Assembly (NCBI GenBank): GCA_002914845.1
Contig: JXTC01000163.1
Span: 181,415-245,414, forward strand
Reading direction: 5' to 3'
Length of the DNA stretch: 64,000 nucleotides
From: Trema orientale
Taxonomy: Eukaryota; Streptophyta; Magnoliopsida; Rosales; Cannabaceae
Numbering within the stretch: the stretch's first letter is position 1; the number at the start of each line of letters is the position of its first letter. Below, in pieces: positions 31,713-43,727 of the stretch. The translations under genes were made by a program, and so were the position numbers. The notes beneath the pieces were generated by a model that was given only the letters and a program-made list of their open reading frames with translations, was not told the origin of the DNA and did no database searches.

Positions 31713-32060
31713 CATATATATGTGTGTTTCACGAACTATATTGATTGTTTTTGCCTAGAACATTAAGTGGGTATACCCTTTATTTACATATATACCAACA
31801 TTACCGACAGAGCTCAAGATTAAACGTATTAATGTAGACATTATTATATAACTATGGGACAAATACAAAGGCGCACATAATTAATCAGTGTGGCCGAGAA
31901 GGATTAATATTATCGTACAGATCTCACATAAGTACTCATCCTGGGACTTTCAAAATCTAGAGGAAAAAAAAAACATTAGAGCTGGACATATGATAAGCTG
32001 ATCATATTTTTATTCTTATAGTCGGATTATTTGAGCAAAACATATGAACATTATAATACC

Positions 32061-34649
32061 TGTAAAATCTGAGTCATAAAAGGGTCAAAATAGGAAATTT
32101 ACACACAATGGCAAACTTGTAAATATACTTTTTTGGATTAAAATATTTAAAATGTCTAGAATTTTTTAATATGGTACTATACTTTTAAAATTTTTCGTAA
32201 AACCTCCTCATCTTCTTCATGTGAGGGTTTGGGAGAGGAAAAGAGAGAGAGAGGAACTAAGCTCTGCCACCGTCACAGGAAGCCACCGTTGGCCAAATAT
32301 GCTAGCCCGCGAGAACTGCCGGCCTCCGACGAACAACCGCCACTTGCTATCGTCGAGAACCGCCGGCGGCGGCTAGAGATTGGAGGCCAAAAAAATTCCG
32401 GCCATCGTGGATGTTTTTGGCCACCTGTACATTTGGATCCATCTCATCGTTGCTGTCATTTCTCAACCGGTCTTGGCCATTAACTCACCGCCGGTAAAAT
32501 TTTCACAGTTTGGGCCTTTTTACCAAAGTTTGTAAAAAGTGATATTTTTATAATTTTTTCATTAGGTAATTATTTTACCAGAGGTAATTATATAAGGTGA
32601 AAGAGGATTAAAAATAATGAATAACAACGGTTAATAGAAGTTAAAATGATATCCAGTAGCATGTTAATTTTCGAATTAAATTTTTTTTTAAAAAACCTGG
32701 AATGAAAAGAGATATTTTTGCAGAACTAAACAGTGTTAGACTAGAGTCTATCACTATTCAGACTTGGGCCTTGGGCTGAGATTAGAAAACTGTTACTTTC
32801 TGAAATATTATTTCAAAAATGACATTTTTTTGCAAATAATTAGTGAAGTTGACACTTTTTCAAATATTTTTGAAAATGATATTTTCCTAAATGATTCTAT
32901 GATAGTGATAATTTCTGAAATATTTCAAGAAAGTGATATTTTTGCAAATAATCAACAAAAATGATATTTTTCTAAATCCTTTGAAATAGTGGACATTTTC
33001 AAATTCATTTGAAAAAGAGACATTTTTGTAATTCTCGGATTTAAAGCTCGTTTAAGGCTCGGGAACTCGAAATTAAATTCTGATTTCAAATTTGGATTCA
33101 ATAAGGTTGACAAACGAGTTTTGAAATATAATATCGCTATGTTTCGAAATGGCACAAATTTCGTAGCTCGTAAGTAGTACCGTTTTGTGCGCCCCAGGTC
33201 GGTCCTGCACCGGGACCTACTTTTGACAAGGTATATGTCTAACCTAACATTTTTTGGTACTCTGAATTCAGTAATGACCTTCGTTTCTTCGTCTGAGGCT
33301 CTAGTGGAAAAGTTATTTTTCTAAGTGGACTTACCGGGATCTCAAAACGGCCAAATGAATACCCAAATTATCAAGGAGAATTTCTTCAAGCGTTTTTAGC
33401 ATGGTACAGTTATCATATTGAGGTAGAAGTTCAATTACCTAATTTTATATCTATTTTTATTTATAATTGTATTAAAACTTATATATGAAAAATCGTGATT
33501 TCACGATAGTTTGATAAATTATTAAAAATTATTGGATTAAACTAGGATTAGACTGTGTGGATTATTATACATATTTTGATATTGTGATTATGGGGTAAAA
33601 TAGCAGTGTACTGCCCATGTTACAGTAAATTCCAGGATATAATGCCAATTAGATTTAAAAGCATGATTTGATTCTTGGATGCATGATTATTGTGAACTAT
33701 TACATGTTATACATACCATAGGATCACACACTTGAGTTCTATTATTGCATCATAGGAGTTCAGATCGCTGGCAAGTTGTTGCAGTGCTAGGCAAAAGACC
33801 CAGGCTTCTGTGCAAGTTTTTGGCTGATTTATTTACGGGTAGTATCAAGATGTTGGGTACCTCTGCTACAGAGGTATTACAGAGCCGTAATGAGAGGATG
33901 AGAGCTCACTTATTTACATTAGTTGATGTATGATATGTACAACCATGTGTTTCTGGTTTTGGTTTTGAATATGTGATTATTCTGGATACCAAATATTTTA
34001 TACCCTTTATTTATAAATGGATTTTGAAAAAAGTATTAACTATGCAGGTTTGGTAAATTGCATCCAATCAAAAAGGTAATTGAATTTCTACTGAGCATGT
34101 CAGTACTCACCCCCTGTCTCTCCTATTTTCATGTGTTTGTCTAATTACGATAGTACTCCTGGTAGTCACATAAGTTGCGTAGCTTGTACTTGCAGTTCTA
34201 TGTACTCTTAATTCCTGGTAGGTATTCGTACTCTGTTGTCTTTCTCTTTTTGCTCAGTTATTTAGCCAAGATTAGTAAATCTACTAAATAGATATATGAG
34301 GATAGTTTTGTTATCAATTACAGTACTTGAAACTACAAGTGATTTAATGTAAATTATTTTGGACATTAGGTTAAAGTTTTTAGTTGAATTTATTTACCAA
34401 AATTTATGATTTCTCAACAAGTAATCAAATGAGATAGCTGGAAATTTTCTTGAACTTTAACGGACATTTTTCCTAAGTAATTACGAACTAGTACGAGTTT
34501 TTAATAGATATGAAACTCATAATGACCTTGAAGATTAAAATAAAATTATCTAATACTGAATTTCCCATGAATTTTAAAAAAATTAATATTTTATTATACT
34601 TTTACTTAAAATTACTAAAAGTCACGACTTTGGATTTCCGATCGTGACA
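32061..34649 (+). repeat. LTR 1 (about 2.6 kb)
   Basis: Contains a GC-rich island (32230-32500) in an otherwise AT-rich LTR, then a stretch (32790-33030) of repeated TGATATTTTTGCAAATAAT / GACATTTTT phrases. After that comes the part shared with LTR 2: GGATTTAAAGC, TTTCGAAATGGCA, GTACCGTTTT, TTTTGACAAGGTATATG, CTAAGTGGACTTACC and AAAATCGTGATTTCACGATA. Confidence 0.72.
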
Positions 34650-35126
34650 GAAATGGTATCGAGCTGGAGGCTTCAAATTCGTCTGGGATCTTGCCTATAA
34701 TATTTTATTGTTTAAAAAGGATTTTTAGAAAGTATTTGAGAAATACCTCGTACATCACTTAAGAATTGGCTAAATATGTTGTGTTTATTCTGTTTCGTCC
34801 TGAATCCTTCGTTCATCTCCTTACAGTGAAACTCTAATATTTTTGAGATGGTTACAACCCAAAAATTTTGGTCTTAGATGTGTTGGAATTGACACGAGAC
34901 TAGTGAATTCTACTTTTATCTAACTTCTCTAATTCAAATGGACATTCATTCTTGAACTCCTAGTCCATTATGGTGATAGTGTTTATGTCAAAATGTTTAA
35001 ATTGATGATACTCTTTGGCATGAAATATTGTTTGTAGATTGACAAAATGATATAACATATTAGTTTTCATAAAGGTAGTATTGTACTAAATTCACTAAGG
35101 TTAGCTTGACGTTCATTGTGCATCGG

Positions 35127-36808
35127 TAGAGTAAATGATATTTTTCTAAATACTTTGGAAAAGTGGACATTTTTTAAATTAATTCCAAAAAGGGACATTT
35201 TTGTAACTCGCGGATTTAAAGCCCAGGTTCGGGAACGTGAAATTAAATTCTAATTTCAAATTTAGATTTAGTGAGATTGAGAAACGAGCTTTAATATAAT
35301 ATCATTATGTTTCGAAATGGCATAAATTTCGTGGCTCGTAAATAGTACCGTTTTACGTGTCACGGATCGGTCCCGCATCAGGACCCACTTTTGACAAGGT
35401 ATATGCCTAACGTAGCATTTTTGGGTGCTCTAAATTCAGTGATGACCTCCGTACCTCCGTCTGAAGCTCCGGTGGAAAAGTCACTCTTCTAAGTGGACTT
35501 ACCAAGATCCTGAAACGGTCGTAGGAGTACCCAAATGACCAACGAGAGTTTCTTCGACCGTCTTTGACTTGGTATGCCTATCATATTAAGGTAGGGGTTC
35601 AATTACCTAATTTTATATCTATTTTGATTTATAATTGCATTAAAACTTATTTATGAAAAATCGTGATTTCACGATAGTTTGATAAATTGTTGAAAATTAT
35701 TGGATTATGGTGGATTGGACTGTATGGATTATTATACATATTTTTATTTGTGATTATGGAGTAAAATAGCAGTGTGCTACCCATGTTACAGTAAATCCCA
35801 GGATAGTGCTAAGTCGGATTTTAAAACATGATTTGATTCTTGGATGCATGGTTATTGCGAACTGTTACATGTTGTACATACTATAGGATTACACACTTGA
35901 GTTCTATTATTGCATCATGGTAGTTTAGATCGCTGGCAAGTTGCTGCTGTGCTAGATAAAAGACCTAGGCCCTGTGTAGGTTTTTGGCTAATATACATAC
36001 CGATAGTGTCAGGATGCTGGGTACCTCTACTACAGAGATATTACAGGGCTGTGATAGGAGGATGAGAACTCACTAATTTCTATTAGTTGATGTATGATAT
36101 TTACAACTATGTGTTTCTGAATTTAGTTTTGAATATGTTATTAAACTGGATACCAAATATTTTATACACTATATTTATAAATGGATTTTGGAAAAGGTAT
36201 TAACCATGCAGGTTTGGTAAGATTGTATCCAATCAAAAAGGTAATTGAATTTCTATTGAGCATGTAAATACTCACCCTCATACTTCTCCCACTTTCAGGT
36301 GTTTGTCTAATTGAGGTAATAGTCCTAGTGGTCAGATAAGCTGCGTAGCTTATACTTGCAATTTTACTCTTAACCCTGGTGGGTGTTCATACTCTGTTGT
36401 TTTTTTTTTCTTGTTTAGTTATTTAGTCAAGATTAATAAATCTACTAAATGGATATATGAGGATGGTTTTGTTATCAATTAGAGTACTTGAAACTATAAA
36501 TGATTTAATGTAAATTATTTTTGACATTAGGTTAAAGTTTTCAGTTGAATTTATTTACCAAAATTTATGATTTCTCTACAAGTAACAAAATGAGATAACT
36601 GAAAATTTTCTTGAATTTTAACGGGTATTTTTCCTAAGTAATTACAAACTAATACGAGTTTTTAATGGATATGGAACTCATAATAACCTGAAGATTAAAA
36701 TAAAATTATCTAATACTGTATTTCTCCTGAATTTCGAAAAATTAATATTTGATTATATTTTCACTTAAAATTATTAAAAGTCACGGCTTTGGATTTCCAG
36801 TCATAACA
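35127..36808 (+). repeat. LTR 2, 5'-truncated (about 1.7 kb)
   Basis: Matches about 32957-34649 throughout with scattered differences, including the terminal AAAAGTCACGGCTTTGGATT. The divergence shows an old insertion. The first ~900 bp of LTR 1, including its GC-rich island, are absent. Confidence 0.78.
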
Positions 36809-36917
36809 ATATCCTTCTTGATAAACCTTCACGTTCGGAGGGAATGTGGAATATTTTTCTTTTCTTTAAAAACAAAGAGAGGAGTTAGCAGTTAGGAGAA
36901 TATGTATCTTACATACG

Positions 36918-37284
36918 GGAAAAAGTGCATAAATACTCTTTTTTTAAAAGCATAATTTTATAAATGCATTTTTTTTATTTCACTAATACCTTTTTTTGGT
37001 TAAATGTATTTTATAGATGAAATGTTTTGAGGTATATAATTTTCAAGGATATAATTTATACCTAAACATTGGTATACATTTCAAAATGTATAACATAAGT
37101 ATAAAGTTATATCATATATGTAAACTATAAGTAAAAATTTACATTTATAAATATATACCATATATATTTTACACATGAAATATACACCTAAAAACAGGTC
37201 AGTTTTGAAATAAGTAAAAAAAAAGTATTTTTGAAATATAAGGCACAAAAACAGATACCCGGGATGTAAATTTCTTTATCTTAT
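36918..37284. repeat. Dispersed repeat R2, copy 2
   Basis: Starts GGAAAAAGTGCATAAATACTC and ends AGATACCCGGGATGTAAATTT, matching the start and end of the copy at 21252-21736. Confidence 0.6.
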
Positions 37285-37361
37285 GCTATGCCTAAGTGTA
37301 TGAGCATGGCCGTATGACTGATATCCATGGGCCTAGTAATATTTCTGAGAACAATATATAG

Positions 37362-37712
37362 ATATATGTTTTTTTAAAATATATTTATGTGGATACATGC
37401 TTTTATTTTTAATTTATTAATATCTATTTTTTGGTAAAATAAATACGATACATATTTTATATATGAAATGTATATCATGCATGGTATATACAATTCATAA
37501 ACAAGAATTATATATATATATATAATTTTGTATATATTAATTCATAATATATGCTGTAGGTATAAATTTACATTTTGTAAATGTATACACACATTTACAC
37601 ATGAAATGTATATTTAAAAAACAGGTAATGTCGAAATAAAATGAAAAAGCAGGTATTGGTGAAATAATATAACGAAAAATGAGGTACTAAGCGTGCATCT
37701 CACAATATTTCC
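37362..37712. repeat. Dispersed repeat R2, copy 3
   Basis: Tandem neighbour of copy 2. It has the same order of phrases (TTATGTGGATACATGC, ATGAAATGTATATCATGC, AAAACAGGTAATGTCG), but a more diverged beginning and end. Confidence 0.5.
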
Positions 37713-38670
37713 TATGTTAAGGACCCACTAAGATCACTTCACCTTTATTTGGATACTTTTGTTCTTTTTTTAGATAGACATTTTTAGGACTCAATCTTGG
37801 ACCTTTTAAGTACCATGGTGAGGGAAACAAATCACTTCCCCATCCCTGTTCTTACTAAAAGAATGCTAAAAAATTATCTCCAAAACTTTTTGAACTACTC
37901 TCTCTCTTCGAAAGACTTTTTATTTTTGTTGGCCAATCTCATTCGGTTTTTTGTCAATATTTAACCTTAACTCAGCTACAAAAGCACCATTTGTCCTTTT
38001 TTAAAAAATAATAAAAATAAAAATTTGAAGGTACTTTATATCTTTCTCTTCATTCATAGTTATTTTGTGGTCCAATTGAGTGGATAATATTTATAAGTAG
38101 TAAAAAAATACCGTATATAAATTAACATCACTAAAATGACGTGATTTTGCAAATATTCATCTTGTTCATGTTTGTTTAGATTCGGAAGATATCAAATGTC
38201 ATTTTTAACATTGACCTAGGTCATAAGTTTGACCATTAGGTCATTATAATAATGCAATATGTGGTTCGAGAACGAAATTATATAATATTGACCTATGGTT
38301 CAAGATGATTAATTTTTAGGTAAGTATAACAGTGACTTGTGGTCACAAATTAGACCATTAGGTTAGTAAATTATTGAGAATGGTCAGAAATTAATTCCCT
38401 TAACTCTGGTCAGAAATTTTTGACCTCGGTCAGTATAATAATGCAATGTGGGCAGAGAACTCTTGAGCAAAAGTGAAGAACCATACGCCAAAACGTTTCT
38501 GACCAAATGTGGCGTTTATTTAGGTTCGCTCTTCGACTTCGCCGCTGGAGACTTAGACGGAGACTTCGACACGTATTTCGTGATCGGTTCTTCGAATAAT
38601 TTTGTTTTCCCCATTGCAACCTAGCAAAGTAGAGTGTTCGCCATTTTTGGTAAAATGGAACTTGTTAGCA
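37713..38670. other. Intergenic region with TGACC/GGTCA repeats
   Basis: At 38200-38470 the phrase GACC-ATTAGGTCA-TATAATAATGCAAT recurs with variations and on both strands. This probably represents subterminal repeats of a decayed DNA transposon. No gene. Confidence 0.4.
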
Positions 38671-38685
38671 TGACTATAAAGTTAA

Positions 38686-38837
38686 GGAGGCGGCTATAGT
38701 AGGGGCGCCCCTACGTAAGGCCTCTGTCTATACACCGTTAGATAGGAATCTGTGAGGAATCTGTTTATACACAGATTCCCATCAAACGGTGTATAAACAG
38801 GGCCTTATGTAGGGACGCCCCTACTGTAGACGCGCCC
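38686..38837. mobile_element. Mutator-type MITE, copy 2
   Basis: A 152-bp fold-back with perfect 9-bp flanks TAAAGTTAA (38677-38685 and 38838-38846). The left terminus GGAGGCGGCTATAGTAGGGG pairs with the right terminus CCCCTACTGTAGACGCGCCC over about 37 bp with few mismatches. It belongs to the same family as 14424-14595 (inner ACCGTTRGATAGGAATCTGT). Confidence 0.88.
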
Positions 38838-38846
38838 TAAAGTTAA

Positions 38847-40082
38847 AGGGTTTAATTAAGGAAAGAATGGTGACTAAAAATGGCATAAACGTGGGTTTAA
38901 TGGGTAGTTTGAGTTAAGATTGCCAATTCGTGTAACCTGTTTAATAAATGTGTTATTTATATGGTTAGAATATCTGATTATGACCCATTTTACGTGATTC
39001 CTCAATATTGAAATGACACTCATATTTAATACAATTATTCACTAATTAACTAAAGTAAATAGATATAAATATATTTAGAATTAATTAAAATCACATTTAA
39101 ATCCTTAAAATATTAATAAATGTGTCATATTTCTATCATGTCACTCAAAAATGACCATTTTAATTAAACATGTTATAGGTGTCATTTCTAGGTTTAGTGG
39201 ATTGACCTGAAACTCACCCATTTACTTTACATATTATATATGTCGACTCAAAATTGACACAAAAATTAAATGCACACCCAAATCTGTCTATTTTGTATCT
39301 TTTCAAGTCATATCATTTTATCGTGTAAAAACTTGCTTGCCCTAGTTTGAGTGGTGATTTTAAGGGTTTTTTTCTCTCTAGATCTTCAACCTTCTCCTTC
39401 TCTCTCTTGTGTATTTTTAAATTGAAAGAATGAGGTTGGTGGGGAATCTTGAGTGAGGTTATGGGGATAAAGCTAAAATTAGCTTTTTTAGAAGGTTAAA
39501 TTCATTTTTTAGCTCAAGCCAACCCCAATTTTTAGTCTTATAGAACATATCCTACACATTAGTCACAAAAATTTCATTTTGCCCGGATTAACTCCCATTA
39601 GAGTCCTTAGCCCTAATAATTTTGGTCTAGAAAGAAAAAAACTTTCAACCTTGAAAGAATACACTAGGCAGACTTAGGATGTATATTTGAAACCTAAAAA
39701 GTTGTTTCTTAAGGCTCATGAAGCTAGTTGGGTATAACTGCAATTTTTTATTGAGTAGCATTTTATAGGGTCATATTTTCAAACTTAAATCACAACTCTT
39801 ATTTCCCGTCCCTGTAATTAAAATTTCCCACCTCATAAAACATAATGTTGGAACTTAACAAAGTGCTTATCAAAATATGTCCTTTGTCTTTCCATTACTT
39901 TGTGTTTTACTTTTTTTTTTTTTTTCAAATATATATATGTATATATATATTTTAAAAGTAGCATTTAACTAGTAATTTCTACTTATTACAAAGAAAAGAA
40001 AACAACTCATGCATCTGTGAGTTAAACTTCTGACGTAATACACAATTCCTACCCTACCCTATCCGTCATTCCAAACAACTTA
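38847..40082. other. AT-rich intergenic region
   Basis: No gene or clear repeat is seen apart from a poly-T run and a TA-rich stretch around 39910-39950. Confidence 0.4.
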
Positions 40083-41190
40083 CACTACTACAATAATGCA
40101 AATAGATGCCGGTCAAAAACTGTCGTTGTTAACTATTTAACGCCGGTTCAAATACCGACATTTATTCAGGCGCCTTTAAATGTATATTTAATAGACGCTG
40201 GTTCTAAACTGGTATTAATAGTTGACATTTAATGCTGGTTCTCAAATACAAAAAAGATAAAATGCTCCACCTGAGAATCGAACACAGGATTTGTAAGCAG
40301 TGACGGAGCCAAAAAATTTGTTCAGGGGAGGCAAAACCTAATGTTAATTTTTTTTTTTGTGCCCCTCTTTTTTGCTCTTTATATTTTTTTTTCTTCAAAT
40401 TAACTTGTAATTAAGTAATATAATTTAGGGCCAGTAATATAATAATGACCATTTTGAAATACCCATAGTCAATATGAATATAATTTAAAGGATATTTTAA
40501 ACTGAGGTCTAAAGAAAAATTATTCATCAAAGTGTGAAAAAAATTAATTATTTAATAATAATAAACTTTAAAAATCATAAAATTCAATGGGGCAAATGAG
40601 GGGCATTATTGACTCTTTTAATGAAATATGTGAGTAAATTTTATATTATTAAAATTTAGAGAGGATAAATAAAGGATATAATTAAATATTTTATTAAATA
40701 TTAGGGTAAAAATGAAAATTTCAAAAAAGTTGAGGGGGCATATTCCCCCTTGGGCCCAAACTAGCTCTGTCGTTGGCTGTAAGACCAATCTATCCGAGTG
40801 CTGCCACTTAGCCATAGCTCTTCTTTCATTGTAATTATGATATCAATTATATTTATTAATTCTTTAAAGAGCCAAAACAGTGTTGCTTTAATTAAAAAAT
40901 AATGAAAAATAAAAAACACACAATAAAACATAAAATAAATCACCATAATATTTTTTTATCCTCAAATCAACAAAACAATTTAATAAAAAAATCTATAATA
41001 CTAAATAGACGCCGTACCAGAGAACTGGCAATAGATGTCTCAAATTGACGCTGATTCCCTAAGAAACAGCTTTAAATATCTAAAATAGACGTAAGTCCCT
41101 AAAAACCGACATTAAATGTCTTAAACAGATGCTGATTTTGTTGAAGACTGGCGTAAAATAGTAAACAATGCCGGTTGCTTTAAAAAAATG
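40083..41190. mobile_element. CACTA-type element, one end recognised, with nested insertion
   Basis: Starts with CACTACTACAATAATGC. Subterminal repeats of the type AGACGCCGGT/TGACGCTGGTT occur on both flanks of the inner part (40100-40240 and 41005-41170), as in CACTA (En/Spm) elements. The matching end TTGTAGTAGTG was not found, so the right bound is where the subterminal repeats stop. It is interrupted by the element at 40298-40775. Confidence 0.6.
40298..40775. mobile_element. hAT-like element nested in the CACTA element
   Basis: Left end CAGTGACGGAGCCA; right end, read inward, CAACGACAGAGCTAG. Flanks TTTGTAAG (40290-40297) and GCTGTAAG (40776-40783) share six of eight bases. Removing it rejoins a continuous phrase (GAATCGAACACAGGATTTGTAAG + ACCAATCTATCC), which supports a real insertion. 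No transposase. Confidence 0.62.
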
Positions 41191-43692
41191 CGTCTTTTTA
41201 AATTTTGCAACCATTTTCTATTTAAGTTTTTCTAATAGCGTTAAAAAGGAGAAAACAAATTATAAAAGCCTTTCTCAGCATCTTCTTCCTACTTCTTCTT
41301 ATTCTCCCTTCTTAGCATTCTTGTTTCTTATTTGGCCTTGAAGGATCACAAATTTGTTTTTTTCGACTGTCTAGTAAAGTTTTGACAAAAATATGGTGTG
41401 ATTTAAGATTTAATTGTTTTCTTTTTCTTCTAGATTTGAATATTTAAAAAATAAATCACTCATTTTTCATTAATCTTTAATATAAAATTTTGGGCTTCTT
41501 GGGTGAAAATTTAAGGAAATAATTGGGATTCTCTTCTTTAATTTATAGATCTCTCTTATAAAGTAAGATTTTAAAAAAGGAAGAAGATACTTTGGTCGTA
41601 TAGAAAACGTAAGTTTATTGTTGTAATTATTCTCTTCAGCTGTTTGTAATGGAGAGAAACAGGAATACGAGATTGAAGTGAAAAAGAACCATAATTCTCA
41701 TCAGCCTTCACCTTCAAAATCATTCTCTTCTATTTTTTTTTTTTCCTCTTTTTGCATTTTGTCCACCATCTCCCTCTATATCTGGATTTTTTTCCCTTAC
41801 AGACGAATACAATGAATGGGAACCAAAAAAATGAAAAAGGAAATAAAAAACACATAATAACAAAAGAGACAACAGGATGCATTCAGATATGGGAACTTCT
41901 AAATCCATCGACATTTGGACTATGTACATTCATAGTTTTAATAATAAATTTATCCCTATTTAGAATTACTAAAAAGGACAATCTAGAATTAAATATGCCT
42001 ACTATGTTATATATAGCACCAACACTCAAGTAAGGGAAAAAAATATAAACATATGAATTTACATAAATCCTAAAAGGAATTTATTTTTCCAATCTTCAAA
42101 ATCACCAAAAAAACAATTAATAATTGAGTAGCAACACCCCAATTAAGAATTTAGAAAATGTTAAAAAAAAAAAAGAAGGCATTATGCGGATGAAATTGAG
42201 ATTTTTTTTTAAAATATAGTTGTATATATTATTCATATTTTCCTCATTACATGATGGGAACTACCTCTATACATTAGAATAATTTCACAAATCTATGAGA
42301 ATTTGGGGTTTATAAATTCATAGTATTTACTTTATTTTACAGTGTATTAATCCTCTAATTTTAAAGAAATTTCGAATTGGGAAGCATATAGAAATATATA
42401 TCTGAGATATATATTTCGATACTAGATAACTGAGATAACTATCTCACATATATATTGGATAACAAGAACAAAAAAAAAAGCATAACAAAATTATTATATT
42501 TATCGTTTTGGGAGAGAATAAAAATAAAGAGCAGTTTATCAAAAAAAAAAAAAAAAACTGAAAGTGATACAAAAATAAAAAAAAAAAAAAACACGATGCG
42601 ATTGATGCTAATTATTAAAAAAAAATCAAAATAAATTTAAAAAAAATTCAAAATATACAACAAAATAAGGAATGTATAAAGTAAAGAGAAGGGTATTTTT
42701 GGAATATAAAAAATATTCAAATTAAAAATAAAGCAATAAAATAAATTTTTTGTAACGTACAAAGAAAATGAATGTATATAGTCCATTTGTTGGTGTATTT
42801 AGCACTTCTCTTTAAATATATATATATAGGTGATTTTTTAATAGAGATTTTTATTTTTACTCCATAAACATGTACTTTGACTAAGTTAAAAATGACTTGT
42901 AATAGCACGTTATATTTATATTCAACCATTCCATTACAATTCTTTAGAGAATCCTCTTTCATTGAGGTAGGAATAAGTTTTTCAGAATGACTTTTTAAGA
43001 AAAACAATTTGGAATCACTAAACAATTTGGAATGGTTTTTTAAGGAAAACATTTTGACAAAAAAATTTGTATTAATAGTTTATATATACTGTTAATTTTT
43101 TAAAAAAAATATATATTACAGTTATTATTTTTTGAGAAATATATACGGTTAGTTTTTTTTTTTTTTTTTTGAAAAAGAATATAAGGTTGTTATTATATTT
43201 TTTTTTAGGGAATATGGTTAGTTTTGAAATTATAAAAAAGAAGAATGGTTTTTTAAAGCGAAATTTTTGATAAAAAAATATTAAAATTTTTATGTATATG
43301 GTATTATTTTATGAGAATATATATTACGGCTTGTTTTTATTTTTTTTATTATTTTTAGAAATATATACGGTTAGTTTTATATCTACATACAATATTAATG
43401 AGATTATATCATAAAACTATCTAAGTATTATTTTATTCATTTATTTATTTATTATTGTTATTGTTTATTATTATTATTACTATTTTAAAAGAAGTGCTAT
43501 CCTATATTAAAATAAGTCTGCATACAAAATTTTTAAAAAATATATTAAGGTAATTAAATATGTAACAAGTGAAATGTATACATATAAGAAGAATTTATTA
43601 ACTAAATATAAGTTATACGACTTCAAAACTTTAAAAAAAAAAGGGAGAGAATTTATCGACTAAATATAAATTATACAACTTCAAAACTTTTA

Positions 43693-43727
<35 letters not shown>

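Larger units (their letters stand above)
32061..36808 (+). mobile_element. LTR retrotransposon, internal region mostly deleted
   Basis: LTR 1 is proposed at 32061-34649 (TGTAAAATCTG ... GATCGTGACA). It is followed at 34653 by ATGGTATCGAGCTGGAGG, a near match to the tRNA-Met primer-binding site TGGTATCAGAGC. About 480 bp of internal sequence follow, with no gag-pol. From about 35127 the sequence repeats the 3' two-thirds of LTR 1 and ends TCATAACA at 36808, so LTR 2 lacks its 5' part. Candidate 5-bp target sites are ATACC (32056-32060) and ATATC (36809-36813), with one mismatch. The missing segment suggests one internal deletion joining leader to LTR 2. The superfamily cannot be fixed without coding sequence. 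The GC-rich frame at 32229-32483 lies in the LTR and is not a host gene. Confidence 0.78.

Noticed and set aside
32229-32483. GC-rich 84-codon frame resembling a host exon
   Set aside because: It lies inside LTR 1, and GC-rich leader islands occur in plant LTRs. No splice partners or protein family are seen.
40261-40820. Possible tRNA gene (GAATCGAAC phrase)
   Set aside because: No acceptor or anticodon arms can be formed. The phrase is split by the nested hAT-like element and belongs to transposon sequence.
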